DNA of 64,000 nucleotides from Mycolicibacterium sp. S2-37 (GTDB taxonomy: Bacteria > Actinomycetota > Actinomycetes > Mycobacteriales > Mycobacteriaceae): positions 1,364,001-1,428,000 of the forward strand of contig NZ_JAFEVR010000004.1 of the NCBI RefSeq assembly GCF_017352375.1. Reading direction: 5' to 3'. Under the pieces are notes generated by a model. That model was not told the DNA's origin and did no database searches. It saw nothing but the letters and a program-made list of their open reading frames with translations. Both the position numbers and the translations under genes were made by a program. Shown one piece after another: positions 8,203-16,389 of this stretch (position 1 is the first letter of the stretch; every line of letters starts with the position of its first letter).

Positions 8203-9372
8203 TCAGATGAGCGCGGACTGCTCGACGATGTTGACCAGTACCTGCACCCCGACGCCCAACGCGCGCTCGTCGAGGTCGAAGTTCGGCTGGTGCAGGTCGA
8301 GCTGCGGGCCGTCACCGCTCCACACCCCGAGCCGCGCCATCGCCCCCGGCACCTCCTCGAGATACCAGGAGAAGTCCTCACCGCCGCCGGACTGCCGGGT
8401 GTCCGCGAGCGCGTTGGGGCCGATCGCCTCGATCGCGTGGGTCATGATGCGCGTCGACAGCTCCTCGTTGACCACCGGCGGCACGCCCTGACGGTACTGC
8501 ACGCTGTATTCGATGCCCAGCGGAGCGAGCAGTGACGAAACCGTCTCTCGGACAAGCGATTCCAACGTCAACCAGGTCTCACGGGACGCCGTGCGGATGG
8601 TGCCCGCCAGCGTGCCCGACTGCGGTATGGCATTGGCGGCGGTACCGGCGTTGACCGCGCCCCACACCATCACGGTGCTGTTGCGCGGGTCGATGCGGCG
8701 CGACAGCACCCCGGGCACACCGGTGATCAGCGTGCCCAGCCCGTAGACCAGGTCACTGGTCAGGTGCGGTCGCGACGTATGCCCACCGGGCGACTGCAGC
8801 GTCACCTCCACCTGATCGGCCGCCGAGGTGATCGGCCCCGCCCGCACCGCCACCCTGCCGACCGGCAGCCGGGGATCGCAGTGCAGCGCGAAGATCCGCG
8901 ATACGCCGCTCAGTGCGCCGGCGGCGATGGCGTCGATCGCCCCGCCCGGCATCAGCTCCTCGGCCGCCTGGAACAGCAACCGGACGCCGACCGGCAGCGA
9001 CGGTGCCGACGCCAGGGCCAACCCCGCGCCCAGCAGCACCGCGGTGTGCGCATCGTGGCCGCAGGCGTGCGCGACGTTGGGCACCACCGACGCGAACGGC
9101 ACACCGGTCCGCTCGGCCATCGGCAGCGCGTCCATGTCGGCGCGCAGCGCGATCCGCGGTCCGTGCTCGGGCCCGAAGTCACAGGTCAGCCCGGTGCCGC
9201 CGGGCAGCACCTTGGGGTTGAGCCCGGCGTCGGCGAGGCGGGCGGCGACGAACTGCGTGGTCGCGAACTCCTGCCGCCCAAGTTCGGGATGGGCGTGGAT
9301 GTGGCGGCGCCAGGCGACGAGGTCGCCGTAGTGCGCGGCCAGCCAGGCGTCGGCGGCTGCGGACAGGGTCAT
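8203..9372 (-). CDS. amiA1: M20 family amidohydrolase, AmiA1 type
   Basis: 389 residues, the length I recall for M. tuberculosis AmiA1 (Rv3305c). A cytosolic M20-family metallohydrolase cleaving N-acyl amino acids or similar amides. Metal and catalytic motifs are present: ALRADMDALPMAE, HACGHDAHTAVLLG, AAEELMPGG and a C-terminal SGGGEDFSWYLE. The open frame extends to 9693, but that extension lies inside amiB1. The ATG at 9372 overlaps the amiB1 stop by 4 bp (ATGA), which decides the start and indicates coupling. Substrate specificity is unknown; the pair is annotated as N-acyl-L-amino-acid amidohydrolases by analogy only. Confidence 0.9.
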   Translation of the reverse strand: MTLSAAADAWLAAHYGDLVAWRRHIHAHPELGRQEFATTQFVAARLADAGLNPKVLPGGTGLTCDFGPEHGPRIALRADMDALPMAERTGVPFASVVPNVAHACGHDAHTAVLLGAGLALASAPSLPVGVRLLFQAAEELMPGGAIDAIAAGALSGVSRIFALHCDPRLPVGRVAVRAGPITSAADQVEVTLQSPGGHTSRPHLTSDLVYGLGTLITGVPGVLSRRIDPRNSTVMVWGAVNAGTAANAIPQSGTLAGTIRTASRETWLTLESLVRETVSSLLAPLGIEYSVQYRQGVPPVVNEELSTRIMTHAIEAIGPNALADTRQSGGGEDFSWYLEEVPGAMARLGVWSGDGPQLDLHQPNFDLDERALGVGVQVLVNIVEQSALI

Positions 9373-10550
9373 GAGGCCCGCCTGTTCTGCCGTTCGAGCA
9401 CCCGGTCGCGCTCGTCGGCGGTCTCGGCGAGCCGCACGACCGTCCGCGCCAGCATCGTCGCACCTTCGACGACGGCCGTGTCCGCGCTCGCCGACGCGGC
9501 GGCCGCGGCGAACGCCGGCTGGTGGATCGAGGCCCCACCGGCATCGATGCCCACGACCGGGTGGATACCGGGGATGACGTGGGTGATGTTGCCCATGTCG
9601 GTGCTGCCCAGCGGCAGCGCCGCCTCGAGGTCGGCGGGCAGCGGCTCGCGGCCGACCCGGCGCATCTCCTCGCGGAACACCGACGCCAGCCACTGGTCGG
9701 GCCGCAGTTCCGCGTACGCGGGCGCGATCTCGGCGACGGTGTGCTCACAACCCGTCGCCACCGCGCCGGCGGCGAAGCAGCCCGCGATCCGTGCCTCGAG
9801 CTCGTGCAGGGAGACCGAGTCCGACGCCCGCATCGTGTACCGCAGCGCGGCGCGCGCGGGGATGACGTTGGTCGCCTGGCCGCCGTCGGTGACGATGCCG
9901 TGCAGCATCTGACCGGGAGCGAGCTGCTGGCGGAGCAGACCGATGGCCACCTGCGTCACGGTGACGGCATCGGCGGCGTTCACGCCGAGGTGGGGCGCGA
10001 CGGCCGCGTGCGACTCCCGTCCGGCGTAGACGACGTCGACCTCCGAGAGTGCCAGCGAGCGCGCGGCGGCGATGTCGACCGGGCCCGGGTGCAGCATCAC
10101 CGCGACGGCGATGTCGTCGAACACCCCGGCGTCGAGCAGGAGCGCCTTGCCGCCGCCCGTCTCCTCGGCGGGTGTGCCGACCAGCACGACGGTCAGGCCG
10201 AGCTCGTCGGCCACCCCGGCCAGCGCCAGAGCGGTCCCGACGGCGGAGGCGGCGATGATGTTGTGCCCGCACGCATGCCCGATCTCGGGCAGTGCGTCGT
10301 ACTCCGCGCAGATGCCGACGACCAGCGCTCCGCTGCCGTAGGAGGCGCGGAACGCGGTGTCCAGGCCGCCGGCGGCCTGCGTGATGTCGAAGCCGTGCTC
10401 CGCGACCAGCGCCTGGGTCTTGGCGCAGCTGCGGTGCTCGGCGAACGCCAGTTCGGGTTCGGCGTGGATGTCGTGGGACAGCGCGATCAGATCACCGCGG
10501 CGACGGTCGACGGCGTCCTCGACACTCGTCGACGCGGTGGCGGAAGGCAT
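9369..10550 (-). CDS. amiB1: M20 family amidohydrolase, AmiB1 type
   Basis: 393 residues; paralogue of the adjacent amiA1 and the counterpart of Rv3306c. M20 motifs visible: [19 protein letters not shown] near residues 77-95, a [10 protein letters not shown] stretch carrying the catalytic Glu, and [25 protein letters not shown] in the lid/dimerisation region (given here only as a location after residue 160). The family is close to the p-aminobenzoyl-glutamate hydrolase subgroup, but the substrate is not known. First gene of the two-gene unit; its ATG at 10550 is preceded at leaderless spacing by GATACT. It is divergent from deoD with 44 bp between start codons. Confidence 0.9.
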   Translation of the reverse strand: MPSATASTSVEDAVDRRRGDLIALSHDIHAEPELAFAEHRSCAKTQALVAEHGFDITQAAGGLDTAFRASYGSGALVVGICAEYDALPEIGHACGHNIIAASAVGTALALAGVADELGLTVVLVGTPAEETGGGKALLLDAGVFDDIAVAVMLHPGPVDIAAARSLALSEVDVVYAGRESHAAVAPHLGVNAADAVTVTQVAIGLLRQQLAPGQMLHGIVTDGGQATNVIPARAALRYTMRASDSVSLHELEARIAGCFAAGAVATGCEHTVAEIAPAYAELRPDQWLASVFREEMRRVGREPLPADLEAALPLGSTDMGNITHVIPGIHPVVGIDAGGASIHQPAFAAAAASASADTAVVEGATMLARTVVRLAETADERDRVLERQNRRAS

Positions 10551-10562
10551 TGACGCAGTATC
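10551..10562 (-). promoter_or_regulatory. Candidate leaderless promoter of amiB1
   Basis: Minus-strand GATACT (10562-10557) sits 6 nt before the ATG at 10550. The opposing deoD -10 box is only 18 bp away, so two polymerases could not occupy both promoters at once. Confidence 0.4.
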
Positions 10563-10580
10563 TCACTCCCGTGACACGGC

Positions 10581-10594
10581 TAAGCTCCCCTACC
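10581..10594 (+). promoter_or_regulatory. Leaderless promoter box of deoD
   Basis: TAAGCT (10581-10586) followed by CCCCTACC and the GTG at 10595. It is almost identical to the box before the GGCT-like gene at 6335. Confidence 0.55.
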
Positions 10595-11401
10595 GTGACG
10601 AGCCCGGAAGCCAGCCCGGAGACGCGGGCACGCGAGGCGGCGGCGGCGATCCGCGACCGCACGGGCGTCGACGCCCACGACGTCGCCGTGGTGCTCGGGT
10701 CGGGCTGGGCGCCTGCCGCCGACGCGCTGGGTACGCCGACCGCGCAGATCCCGATGGCCGAGCTGCCGGGGTTCACGCCGCCCACCGCGCAGGGCCACGG
10801 CGGCGTCCTGCGTTCGGTCGAGATCGGTGGCCACCGCGTGCTCGTGCTCATCGGCCGCATCCACGCCTACGAGGGCCACGATCTGCGCCATGTCGTGCAT
10901 CCGGTCCGCGCCGCGTGCGCTGCGGGCGCCGGCACGGTCGTGTTGACGAACGCCGCCGGCGGACTCCGGGACGACTTCACCGTCGGACAGCCCGTGCTGA
11001 TCAGCGACCACCTCAACCTGACCGCGCGCTCCCCGTTGGTGGGCGCCCAGTTCGTCGACCTCGTCGACGCCTACTCCCCCCGGCTGCGCGCACTGGCCCA
11101 CGACGTCGACCCCGGATTGGCCGAGGGGGTGTACGCCGGGTTGCCCGGTCCGCACTACGAGACGCCGGCCGAGATCCGGATGCTGCGCACCCTCGGCGCC
11201 GACCTCGTCGGCATGTCCACGGTGCACGAGACGATCGCCGCGCGGGCCGCGGGCGCCGACGTGCTGGCCCTTTCGCTGGTCACCAACCTGGCCGCCGGGA
11301 TGACGGGGCAGCCGCTGTCCCATCAGGAAGTCCTGGAGGCGGGCCGTCAGTCCGCTGCCCGGATGGGCGCCCTGCTGGCCTCGGTGATCTCCTCGGTCTG
11401 A
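10595..11401 (+). CDS. deoD: Purine nucleoside phosphorylase
   Basis: 268 residues from the GTG at 10595, exactly the length I recall for M. tuberculosis DeoD (Rv3307). A trimeric low-molecular-weight PNP that phosphorolyses inosine and guanosine to base plus ribose-1-phosphate in the cytosol. Motifs: VVLGSGWAP (phosphate loop), [30 protein letters not shown] and the purine-site region [11 protein letters not shown] followed by VTNLAAG. An earlier in-frame start at 10550 is rejected because the leaderless box lies between. With cdd-deoA-add about 8 kb away it completes a nucleoside salvage set. Its last 55 bp overlap the convergent AbrB-type membrane gene. Confidence 0.95.
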   Translation: MTSPEASPETRAREAAAAIRDRTGVDAHDVAVVLGSGWAPAADALGTPTAQIPMAELPGFTPPTAQGHGGVLRSVEIGGHRVLVLIGRIHAYEGHDLRHVVHPVRAACAAGAGTVVLTNAAGGLRDDFTVGQPVLISDHLNLTARSPLVGAQFVDLVDAYSPRLRALAHDVDPGLAEGVYAGLPGPHYETPAEIRMLRTLGADLVGMSTVHETIAARAAGADVLALSLVTNLAAGMTGQPLSHQEVLEAGRQSAARMGALLASVISSV

Positions 11402-12474
11402 TCCCGCTGCGGCCGCCGGCTCAGCCGCCGGCTCGTCCACACCACCGCGCGCGCGATCAGCGGGGAGGCGAACAACATCAGCAGCACCCGAAGCACCTGC
11501 GCGGCGATGATGAAGGTGACGTTGGAACCGGTTTCGACCGCGGTAGCCAATACCGCGTAGACGCCGCCGGGGCTGGTCGCCAGGTAGCCCTCCAGCGGGG
11601 TGAGATGGGTGTAGTGGGCGAGCACGACGCCGAGGCCCGCCGTCGCGGCCCCCAACAGCACGATGAGCGTCAGCGCCGCGGGCAACACCCGGGCGATGGC
11701 GCGCAGCGATTCCATCGTGAACGCCAGGCCGGCCTGCCATCCGATGAGCAGGTAGGCCAGCTGCACCAGGACCGCGGGCACGGCCAGTCCGGGCAGCACG
11801 CCGGTCAGTTCCGCGACGACGGTCAGCGCCATCGGGCCGAGTAGACCGGCTCCGGGTAACCGCAGCAGCCGTCCGCACACCGTTCCGGCCACGACGAGGA
11901 CCAGGAGCAGACCCACGCTCGCGTACCACGGCATGGTCGGGGAAGGCACGAGGTCGTCGGACGGATGCGAACGGTCCGGGTGGTACACCAACGCCACCAC
12001 CACCGGCATGGACGCCGTCACCAGCGCGACGCGCAGGTACTGCACCACCGACACCACGCGATCGTCGCCGCCGAGATCGCGGGCGATCGCGACCAGACCA
12101 GAGGCGCCGCCCGCGGTCAGCGCGAGCGATCCGGTCAGCGGGGTGATGTCGCGGTGCAGGCCGAGCAACGCGCCGGCGACGACACTCAGCAGCAGTGTCG
12201 CCACCGCGATCGCGACGACGAACGGCCAGTCCGCGCCGAGTGCCCCGACGGCGTCCTGCTGGACCATCGTGCCGATGTAGACGCCCAGGACCCCCTGCGC
12301 CGCGATGCCCGCGGGCCTGGCCAGGGTGCCCGGCGCCAGCGAGGTGAGCGCGAATGCGATCGCCACGAGAAGCGCCGCGAACAGCGCCGCGGACGGGACA
12401 CCGGCCAGGGTGAGCGGAACCGTCACGCCCACCGACACCGCCGCCAGCAGCACCCACTTCAGAATTCGCCGCAC
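11347..12474 (-). CDS. AbrB-type (ammonia monooxygenase-like) integral membrane protein
   Basis: About 375 residues with two repeats of four to five hydrophobic segments, matching the AbrB duplication membrane protein family (not the DNA-binding AbrB). Segments such as [24 protein letters not shown] in the first half and [19 protein letters not shown] in the second show the internal duplication. Function is unknown; a transport role is assumed by analogy. The open frame begins at a TTG (12492), but the GTG at 12474 has a GGGAGG ribosome-binding site (12479-12484) at good spacing and is preferred. It is divergent from the MarR regulator, which probably controls it. The 3' end overlaps deoD by 55 bp on the opposite strand. 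Confidence 0.8.
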   Translation of the reverse strand: MRRILKWVLLAAVSVGVTVPLTLAGVPSAALFAALLVAIAFALTSLAPGTLARPAGIAAQGVLGVYIGTMVQQDAVGALGADWPFVVAIAVATLLLSVVAGALLGLHRDITPLTGSLALTAGGASGLVAIARDLGGDDRVVSVVQYLRVALVTASMPVVVALVYHPDRSHPSDDLVPSPTMPWYASVGLLLVLVVAGTVCGRLLRLPGAGLLGPMALTVVAELTGVLPGLAVPAVLVQLAYLLIGWQAGLAFTMESLRAIARVLPAALTLIVLLGAATAGLGVVLAHYTHLTPLEGYLATSPGGVYAVLATAVETGSNVTFIIAAQVLRVLLMLFASPLIARAVVWTSRRLSRRPQRDQTEEITEASRAPIRAAD

Positions 12475-12488
12475 CGCACCTCCCGATG

Positions 12489-12504
12489 CCAAGTATCGCC
12501 TTGG
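12489..12504. promoter_or_regulatory. Inverted repeat, candidate MarR operator
   Basis: CCAAG-N6-CTTGG between the divergent AbrB-type and MarR genes. A related GCCAAGGTATAACTT stretch recurs at 12542-12556 next to the MarR start. Both lie in the 86-bp intergenic region, where a MarR dimer would be expected to bind. Confidence 0.45.
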
Positions 12505-12560
12505 TATCTAGATCACGCAAACACTGCTTCTGCGATCTGAAGCCAAGGTATAACTTCCCT

Positions 12561-13016
12561 ATGGTGCGACGCGGCGAGGACTCAGCCACCGAGTTGAGGG
12601 ACGCCATCATGGCCGTGGCCAGGCAGCTGCGCCGACACCGTCCCGACCACGGCCTGACCCTGAGCCAGATGGAGCTGCTCGGTGAGGTGAGCCGCACCGG
12701 GGTGACCACGCCCGCCGAACTGGGCGCGCGGATGCATGTGCGCGCACAGTCGCTGACCGACAGCATCAACGAACTCGTCGGCCGCGGGCTGATCGCCCGG
12801 CGCCCCGACGACCGCGACCGCCGCAGGCAGCTCATCGAGATGACGGCCGTGGGCCGCACCCTGCTGGAGGCCGACCGGGCCGAACGCGACGCGTGGCTGC
12901 GCGAGGCCATGGCCGATACACTCACCGACCTGGAATTCGATCTGCTGATGCTCGTCGCACCGGTGCTGCGGAAGCTGGCATTAATCGACGGAAAACCGGG
13001 CATTCTGGGCGAATGA
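12561..13016 (+). CDS. MarR family transcriptional regulator
   Basis: 151 residues with a winged helix-turn-helix: LTLSQMELLGEVSRTG, the recognition region ARMHVRAQSLTDSINELVGRG, and the wing RRPDDRDRRRQ (DxRxxR signature of MarR proteins). The preferred start is the ATG at 12561; the upstream frame to 12486 has no support. It probably represses the divergent membrane gene through the CCAAG-N6-CTTGG repeat and may sense a small hydrophobic or aromatic ligand (family knowledge). Unusually, its stop overlaps the pmmB start (ATGA at 13013-13016), so regulator and phosphohexomutase are likely made from one transcript. Confidence 0.88.
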   Translation: MVRRGEDSATELRDAIMAVARQLRRHRPDHGLTLSQMELLGEVSRTGVTTPAELGARMHVRAQSLTDSINELVGRGLIARRPDDRDRRRQLIEMTAVGRTLLEADRAERDAWLREAMADTLTDLEFDLLMLVAPVLRKLALIDGKPGILGE

Positions 13017-14662
13017 CGTCCTCGGCCACCGCGACGACCGTCCAGGAGTGGATCGCTCACGATCCCGATCCGCAGGCGAAAGAGGAACTGTCCAAGCTCA
13101 GACAGGAAGAGCTCGACGAGCGGTTCGCCCGACCACTGAGCTTCGGCACCGCCGGCCTGCGGGGACCGCTGCGCGCCGGGCCCAACGGTATGAACCTCGC
13201 CGTCGTCATCCGGGCCACCTGGGGCCTGGCCAAGGTCCTCAAAGACCACGGACGCGAAGGCTCGCAGGTCGTGGTCGGTCGCGATGCCAGGCACCGCTCC
13301 GACGAATTCGCGCGCGCCGCCGCCGAAGTTCTTGCCGGACAGGGCTTCCAGCCCATCCTGTTCCTGGCCGCGGTGCCCACGCCTGTCGTGGCGTTCACGG
13401 TCCGACACATGACCGCCTCGGCGGGCATCCAGATCACCGCATCGCACAACCCGCCGACCGATAACGGGTACAAGGTGTACTTCGAGGAGGGCCTGCCGAT
13501 CGCCGCGCCGATCGACCGCGAGGTCGAGGAGGCGATCGCCACAGCGCCACCGGCCGACGAGATCCCGCGGGTGCCCGTCGACACCGCGGGCATGGAGGAG
13601 ATCCAGGCCTACATCCACCGCGCGGCCCTGGTCCGCCGGAACACCGACCCGGTACGCGTCGCGGTGACCCCGATGCACGGCGTGGGCGGGGACTATCTGC
13701 TCGACGCACTGGTGCGCGCCGGCATCACCGACATCCACGTCGTCGAGAGCCAATTCGCCCCCGATCCCGACTTCCCCACGGTCCAGCTCCCCAATCCGGA
13801 AGAACCCGGCGCGGTCGACGCGCTACTCGAGCTCGCCGCCGACGTCGACGCCGAGATCGCGATCGCCCTGGACCCGGACGCCGACCGGTGCGCGGTCGGC
13901 GTGCCCACCCCCGAGGGGTGGCGGATGCTCTCCGGCGACGAAACCGGTTGGCTGCTGGGTGATTACGTGCTGACCCAGATCGAACCGGGCGACGTGATGG
14001 CCGGAATGGCGGTGGCCAGCACGGTGGTGTCCTCGCGCATGCTCGCCGCGATCGCCCACCGCCACGGCGCCCGCCACATCGAAACGCTCACCGGCTTCAA
14101 GTGGCTGGCCCGTGCCGACATCGATCCGCCGGGGCACACACTGGTGTACGCGTACGAGGAGGCGATCGGTCACTGCGTCGACCCGGCTTCGGTGCGCGAC
14201 AAGGACGGCATCAGCGCCGCCGTCCTGGCGTGCGATCTGGTCGCCGCGCTGCGCAGCCGGGACCGCACGGTGCTCGACGCCCTCGACGACTTGGCCCGCC
14301 ACCACGGGGTGCACACCACCGTGGGCGTCACCCGGCAGGTGGCCGACGCCGACGAAGCCGCCGAGGCGATGGCCCGTCTGCGCGACACCCCGCCGGACCG
14401 GCTGTGCGGATTCCCGGTGACGGTGACCGATCTGCGCAACGCGGCGCCGCCGCTGCGCAGTGATGCGCTGATCCTCAGCGGCGGCGACGGCGACGGTCCA
14501 GCAGGCACGTCGGTGCGCGTGGTGATCCGGCCGTCGGGCACCGAGGCCAAGCTCAAGTCCTATATCGAGGTCCGTTGCGCGGCACGGCCGGATCTGGCTG
14601 CGACACGCGCGGAGGCCGACCGGCTGCGCGACGAGGTGGCCGAGACCGCCCGACAGTGGTGA
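13013..14662 (+). CDS. pmmB: Phosphomannomutase/phosphoglucomutase (PmmB type)
   Basis: 549 residues; an alpha-D-phosphohexomutase interconverting hexose 1- and 6-phosphates, in the place of Rv3308. The FGTAGLRG entry motif is at 44-51, the active-site serine Ser144 lies in TASHNPP, the metal-binding loop is DPDADRCAVG, a sugar-specificity loop carries YAYEEAIG (GEEx-like position), and the C-terminal phosphate loop is RPSGTEAKLK. The start ATG at 13013 overlaps the marR stop, and homology begins soon after it. It could feed sugar nucleotide or deoxyribose-phosphate metabolism; the deoD and deoA context makes a phosphopentomutase-like role conceivable but unproven. Confidence 0.92.
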   Translation: MTSSATATTVQEWIAHDPDPQAKEELSKLRQEELDERFARPLSFGTAGLRGPLRAGPNGMNLAVVIRATWGLAKVLKDHGREGSQVVVGRDARHRSDEFARAAAEVLAGQGFQPILFLAAVPTPVVAFTVRHMTASAGIQITASHNPPTDNGYKVYFEEGLPIAAPIDREVEEAIATAPPADEIPRVPVDTAGMEEIQAYIHRAALVRRNTDPVRVAVTPMHGVGGDYLLDALVRAGITDIHVVESQFAPDPDFPTVQLPNPEEPGAVDALLELAADVDAEIAIALDPDADRCAVGVPTPEGWRMLSGDETGWLLGDYVLTQIEPGDVMAGMAVASTVVSSRMLAAIAHRHGARHIETLTGFKWLARADIDPPGHTLVYAYEEAIGHCVDPASVRDKDGISAAVLACDLVAALRSRDRTVLDALDDLARHHGVHTTVGVTRQVADADEAAEAMARLRDTPPDRLCGFPVTVTDLRNAAPPLRSDALILSGGDGDGPAGTSVRVVIRPSGTEAKLKSYIEVRCAARPDLAATRAEADRLRDEVAETARQW

Positions 14663-14718
14663 GCGTCGCGGCGTAGTCCCCGCCGGAACCGCAGCGGCCC
14701 GCGGCCCGTCTTATCTAC

Positions 14719-15024
14719 ATGCCCGCCGATGTCCGTGTGGACGGCACCGCCGTCCGCATCCTCGCCAGCTCCCACACCACGCACGCCGCAGACCTCTCCT
14801 CGGCGGCGGCCGCTCTGGCCGCGGTGCCAATCGGCGCCGTCGCCGAGGCGCTGGGCCCCGTCGGTACCCGCTTCACCGCCGCCCTGGCAGAGGCGGTCGC
14901 CGCCGTGCGCATCCAGGCCGCCACGCTGTCCGACACCGCCGCCGCCGGAGCGGTCACCGCGAGCGCAGCGGCGGCGTCCTACGACGACGTCCAGATCCGC
15001 GCGGCCGCGCTGATCTGCTGCTGA
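14719..15024 (+). CDS. EspC-like small protein (ESX secretion-associated, DUF2580 type)
   Basis: 101 residues, Ala-rich and predicted all-helical. The start VRVDGTAVRILASSHTTHAADL resembles by eye the VQPERLGVLASHHDNAAVD start of EspC (Rv3615c) family proteins, which are small helical partners of type VII substrates. A SYDDVQ stretch lies near the C terminus, but the YxxxD/E export signal is not exact (Gln at the last place). It ends in Ile-Cys-Cys, which is odd for this family. Its stop is 1 bp before the next start, so the two are co-translated. TTATCT just before the ATG could be a -10 box; in that case the in-frame GTG at codon 7 would be the start. Assignment is moderate. Confidence 0.6.
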   Translation: MPADVRVDGTAVRILASSHTTHAADLSSAAAALAAVPIGAVAEALGPVGTRFTAALAEAVAAVRIQAATLSDTAAAGAVTASAAAASYDDVQIRAAALICC

Positions 15025-15025
15025 C

Positions 15026-16081
15026 ATGCCCGGCGCGCTGACGGCCGCCCTGTCCGCTCCGCTACGCGAGCTCCAGGCGCTCGTCGGGCCGGGCTGGTCC
15101 GGCGACGGTCCGGCAGCGGCATTGTCGGAGCTGCGCAACACACTGGCCAGCGTGTCGGGGGCGATGAGCGCCGCCGGGCGGCAGGCCGGTGACGGCTGGG
15201 CGGGGGCGGGCGCACGGGGCGCCGAGGAGTTCAGCGCGGCGACGTCGACGGCGGTGCGGCACCTGGCCGAGCTCACCGGGGAGCTGGGCGCCGGCACACG
15301 CGCCGCGGGGGCGGCTGCGGCCCACGCCCGAAGCCGGCTGCGCGACATCGTCGAGCGCTTCGAATCCGCCGCGGCCGCACTCGAGCCGCATCTGGACACC
15401 CCCGGTGTCGCCGAGGAGCTGCTGGCCGAGGCGCAGCGCGCGCTGCGCGACGCGGTGGTCGTCGTCGAGGAGCTGCGCGCCGAGCTGGACGGCCGGGCCG
15501 CGGCCGTATCGGCCACAGGCGGTGGCGCACCCCGGTCCATGCCCACCGTCCCGTCGGGCTTCAGCGGCGGCGGCGTGCCACCTTCGGCCGCATCGGGTTT
15601 CGGCGCCGCCGCGGATGCCGCCGGGCCAGACCAGGCCAGACTGGCCTCGCTGGCGACGCCCCGGCCCGACGCCGGCGCGTTCGGCGACGGCACCGGCGTC
15701 ACCCTGCCCGGCGGAGCCACTGCTGACGCCCCGAATCCCGTTGCGGCCGAGGCGGTCCGGCACGCACTGACCCAGCTGGGGGTGCCCTACCAGTGGGGCG
15801 GCACCACACCGGGTGTCGGGCTCGACTGCAGCGGACTGACGCAGTGGGCGTACCGCGAAGCGGGGCTGGACATCCCGCGGCTGGCCCAGGAGCAGGACGT
15901 CGGCGCCGCCGTTCCGCCCGGTGCGCTGCGGCCGGGCGACCTCGCGGTCTGGAGTGGACATGTCGCGATGATCGTCGGAGACGGGGTGATGATCGAGGCG
16001 GGTGACCCGGTCCAGCTCTCGCCGGTCCGCACCACCAACGCCGGGCAGGGATTCCATGGATTCTTCCGGCCCACCGGCTGA
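15026..16081 (+). CDS. WXG-type helical domain fused to NlpC/P60 (C40) peptidase
   Basis: 351 residues. Residues 1-150 are helical and contain two WxG turns (Trp24-Ser-Gly, Trp58-Ala-Gly), as in type VII secretion targets. A Gly/Pro/Ala-rich linker follows. The C-terminal 110 residues are a C40 endopeptidase: Cys268 in GLDCSG, His312 in SGHVAMIVG and Glu324 in MIEAG, with spacing close to the RipA Cys-His-Glu triad. Such enzymes cut peptide stems of peptidoglycan. There is no N-terminal signal peptide, so export, if any, would be through an ESX-type system. It is flanked 1 bp upstream by the EspC-like gene and overlapped 26 bp by the YbaB-like gene. Confidence 0.82.
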   Translation: MPGALTAALSAPLRELQALVGPGWSGDGPAAALSELRNTLASVSGAMSAAGRQAGDGWAGAGARGAEEFSAATSTAVRHLAELTGELGAGTRAAGAAAAHARSRLRDIVERFESAAAALEPHLDTPGVAEELLAEAQRALRDAVVVVEELRAELDGRAAAVSATGGGAPRSMPTVPSGFSGGGVPPSAASGFGAAADAAGPDQARLASLATPRPDAGAFGDGTGVTLPGGATADAPNPVAAEAVRHALTQLGVPYQWGGTTPGVGLDCSGLTQWAYREAGLDIPRLAQEQDVGAAVPPGALRPGDLAVWSGHVAMIVGDGVMIEAGDPVQLSPVRTTNAGQGFHGFFRPTG

Positions 16082-16379
16082 CGCCCATCGCGTCGACCAC
16101 ACCGTCGCCCGCGCCGGGGCCGTCGCGGCATTGTGCGCAGACGCGGCCGAGGCGCTGGCGGCGGTGCGCGGACGGGCCCGGTCCGCCGACGGCGTCGTCA
16201 CCGCGGTGGTCGACGGCGGCGGCACACTGGTGTCCCTGACGCTCACCGACGCCGTCGCCGGGCTCCCCGCCGCGCGGATCGGCCCGTTGATCGTCGAGAC
16301 GGCGCATGCGGCCGGCCGGGCGGCGCTGTCGCGGCGGGAGGCGGTGCTGCTGAACCTGCTCACAGATCTCGATCGTTAG
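16056..16379 (+). CDS. YbaB/EbfC-like small protein of the C40 cluster
   Basis: 107 residues from the ATG at 16056, which lies inside the 3' end of the C40 gene and has a GGGCAGGGA ribosome-binding stretch upstream. The pattern helix, then GVVTAVVDGGGTLVSLTL strands, then helix (IGPLIVETAHAAGRAAL) is the YbaB/EbfC fold. In ESX loci YbaB-like proteins such as EspL are thought to stabilise secreted partners, so a chaperone or immunity role toward the C40 protein is a reasonable inference. It could instead bind DNA. The open frame begins at 16002, but the extension is in the C40 coding region and is less likely. Its TAG stop is reused as part of the next gene's -10 box. Confidence 0.6.
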   Translation: MDSSGPPADAHRVDHTVARAGAVAALCADAAEALAAVRGRARSADGVVTAVVDGGGTLVSLTLTDAVAGLPAARIGPLIVETAHAAGRAALSRREAVLLNLLTDLDR

Positions 16380-16389
16380 GCTGTGCCGC
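16377..16389 (+). promoter_or_regulatory. Leaderless promoter overlapping the previous stop codon
   Basis: TAGGCT (16377-16382) begins with the TAG stop of the YbaB-like gene and lies 7 nt before the ATG at 16390. This gives the Rv3311-like gene its own start of transcription despite the tight packing. Confidence 0.5.

Noticed and set aside
10580..13753. Minus-strand open frame of 1057 codons
   Set aside because: It runs antisense or out of frame through deoD, the membrane gene, marR and pmmB, all well supported; GC-rich codon bias creates such long frames.
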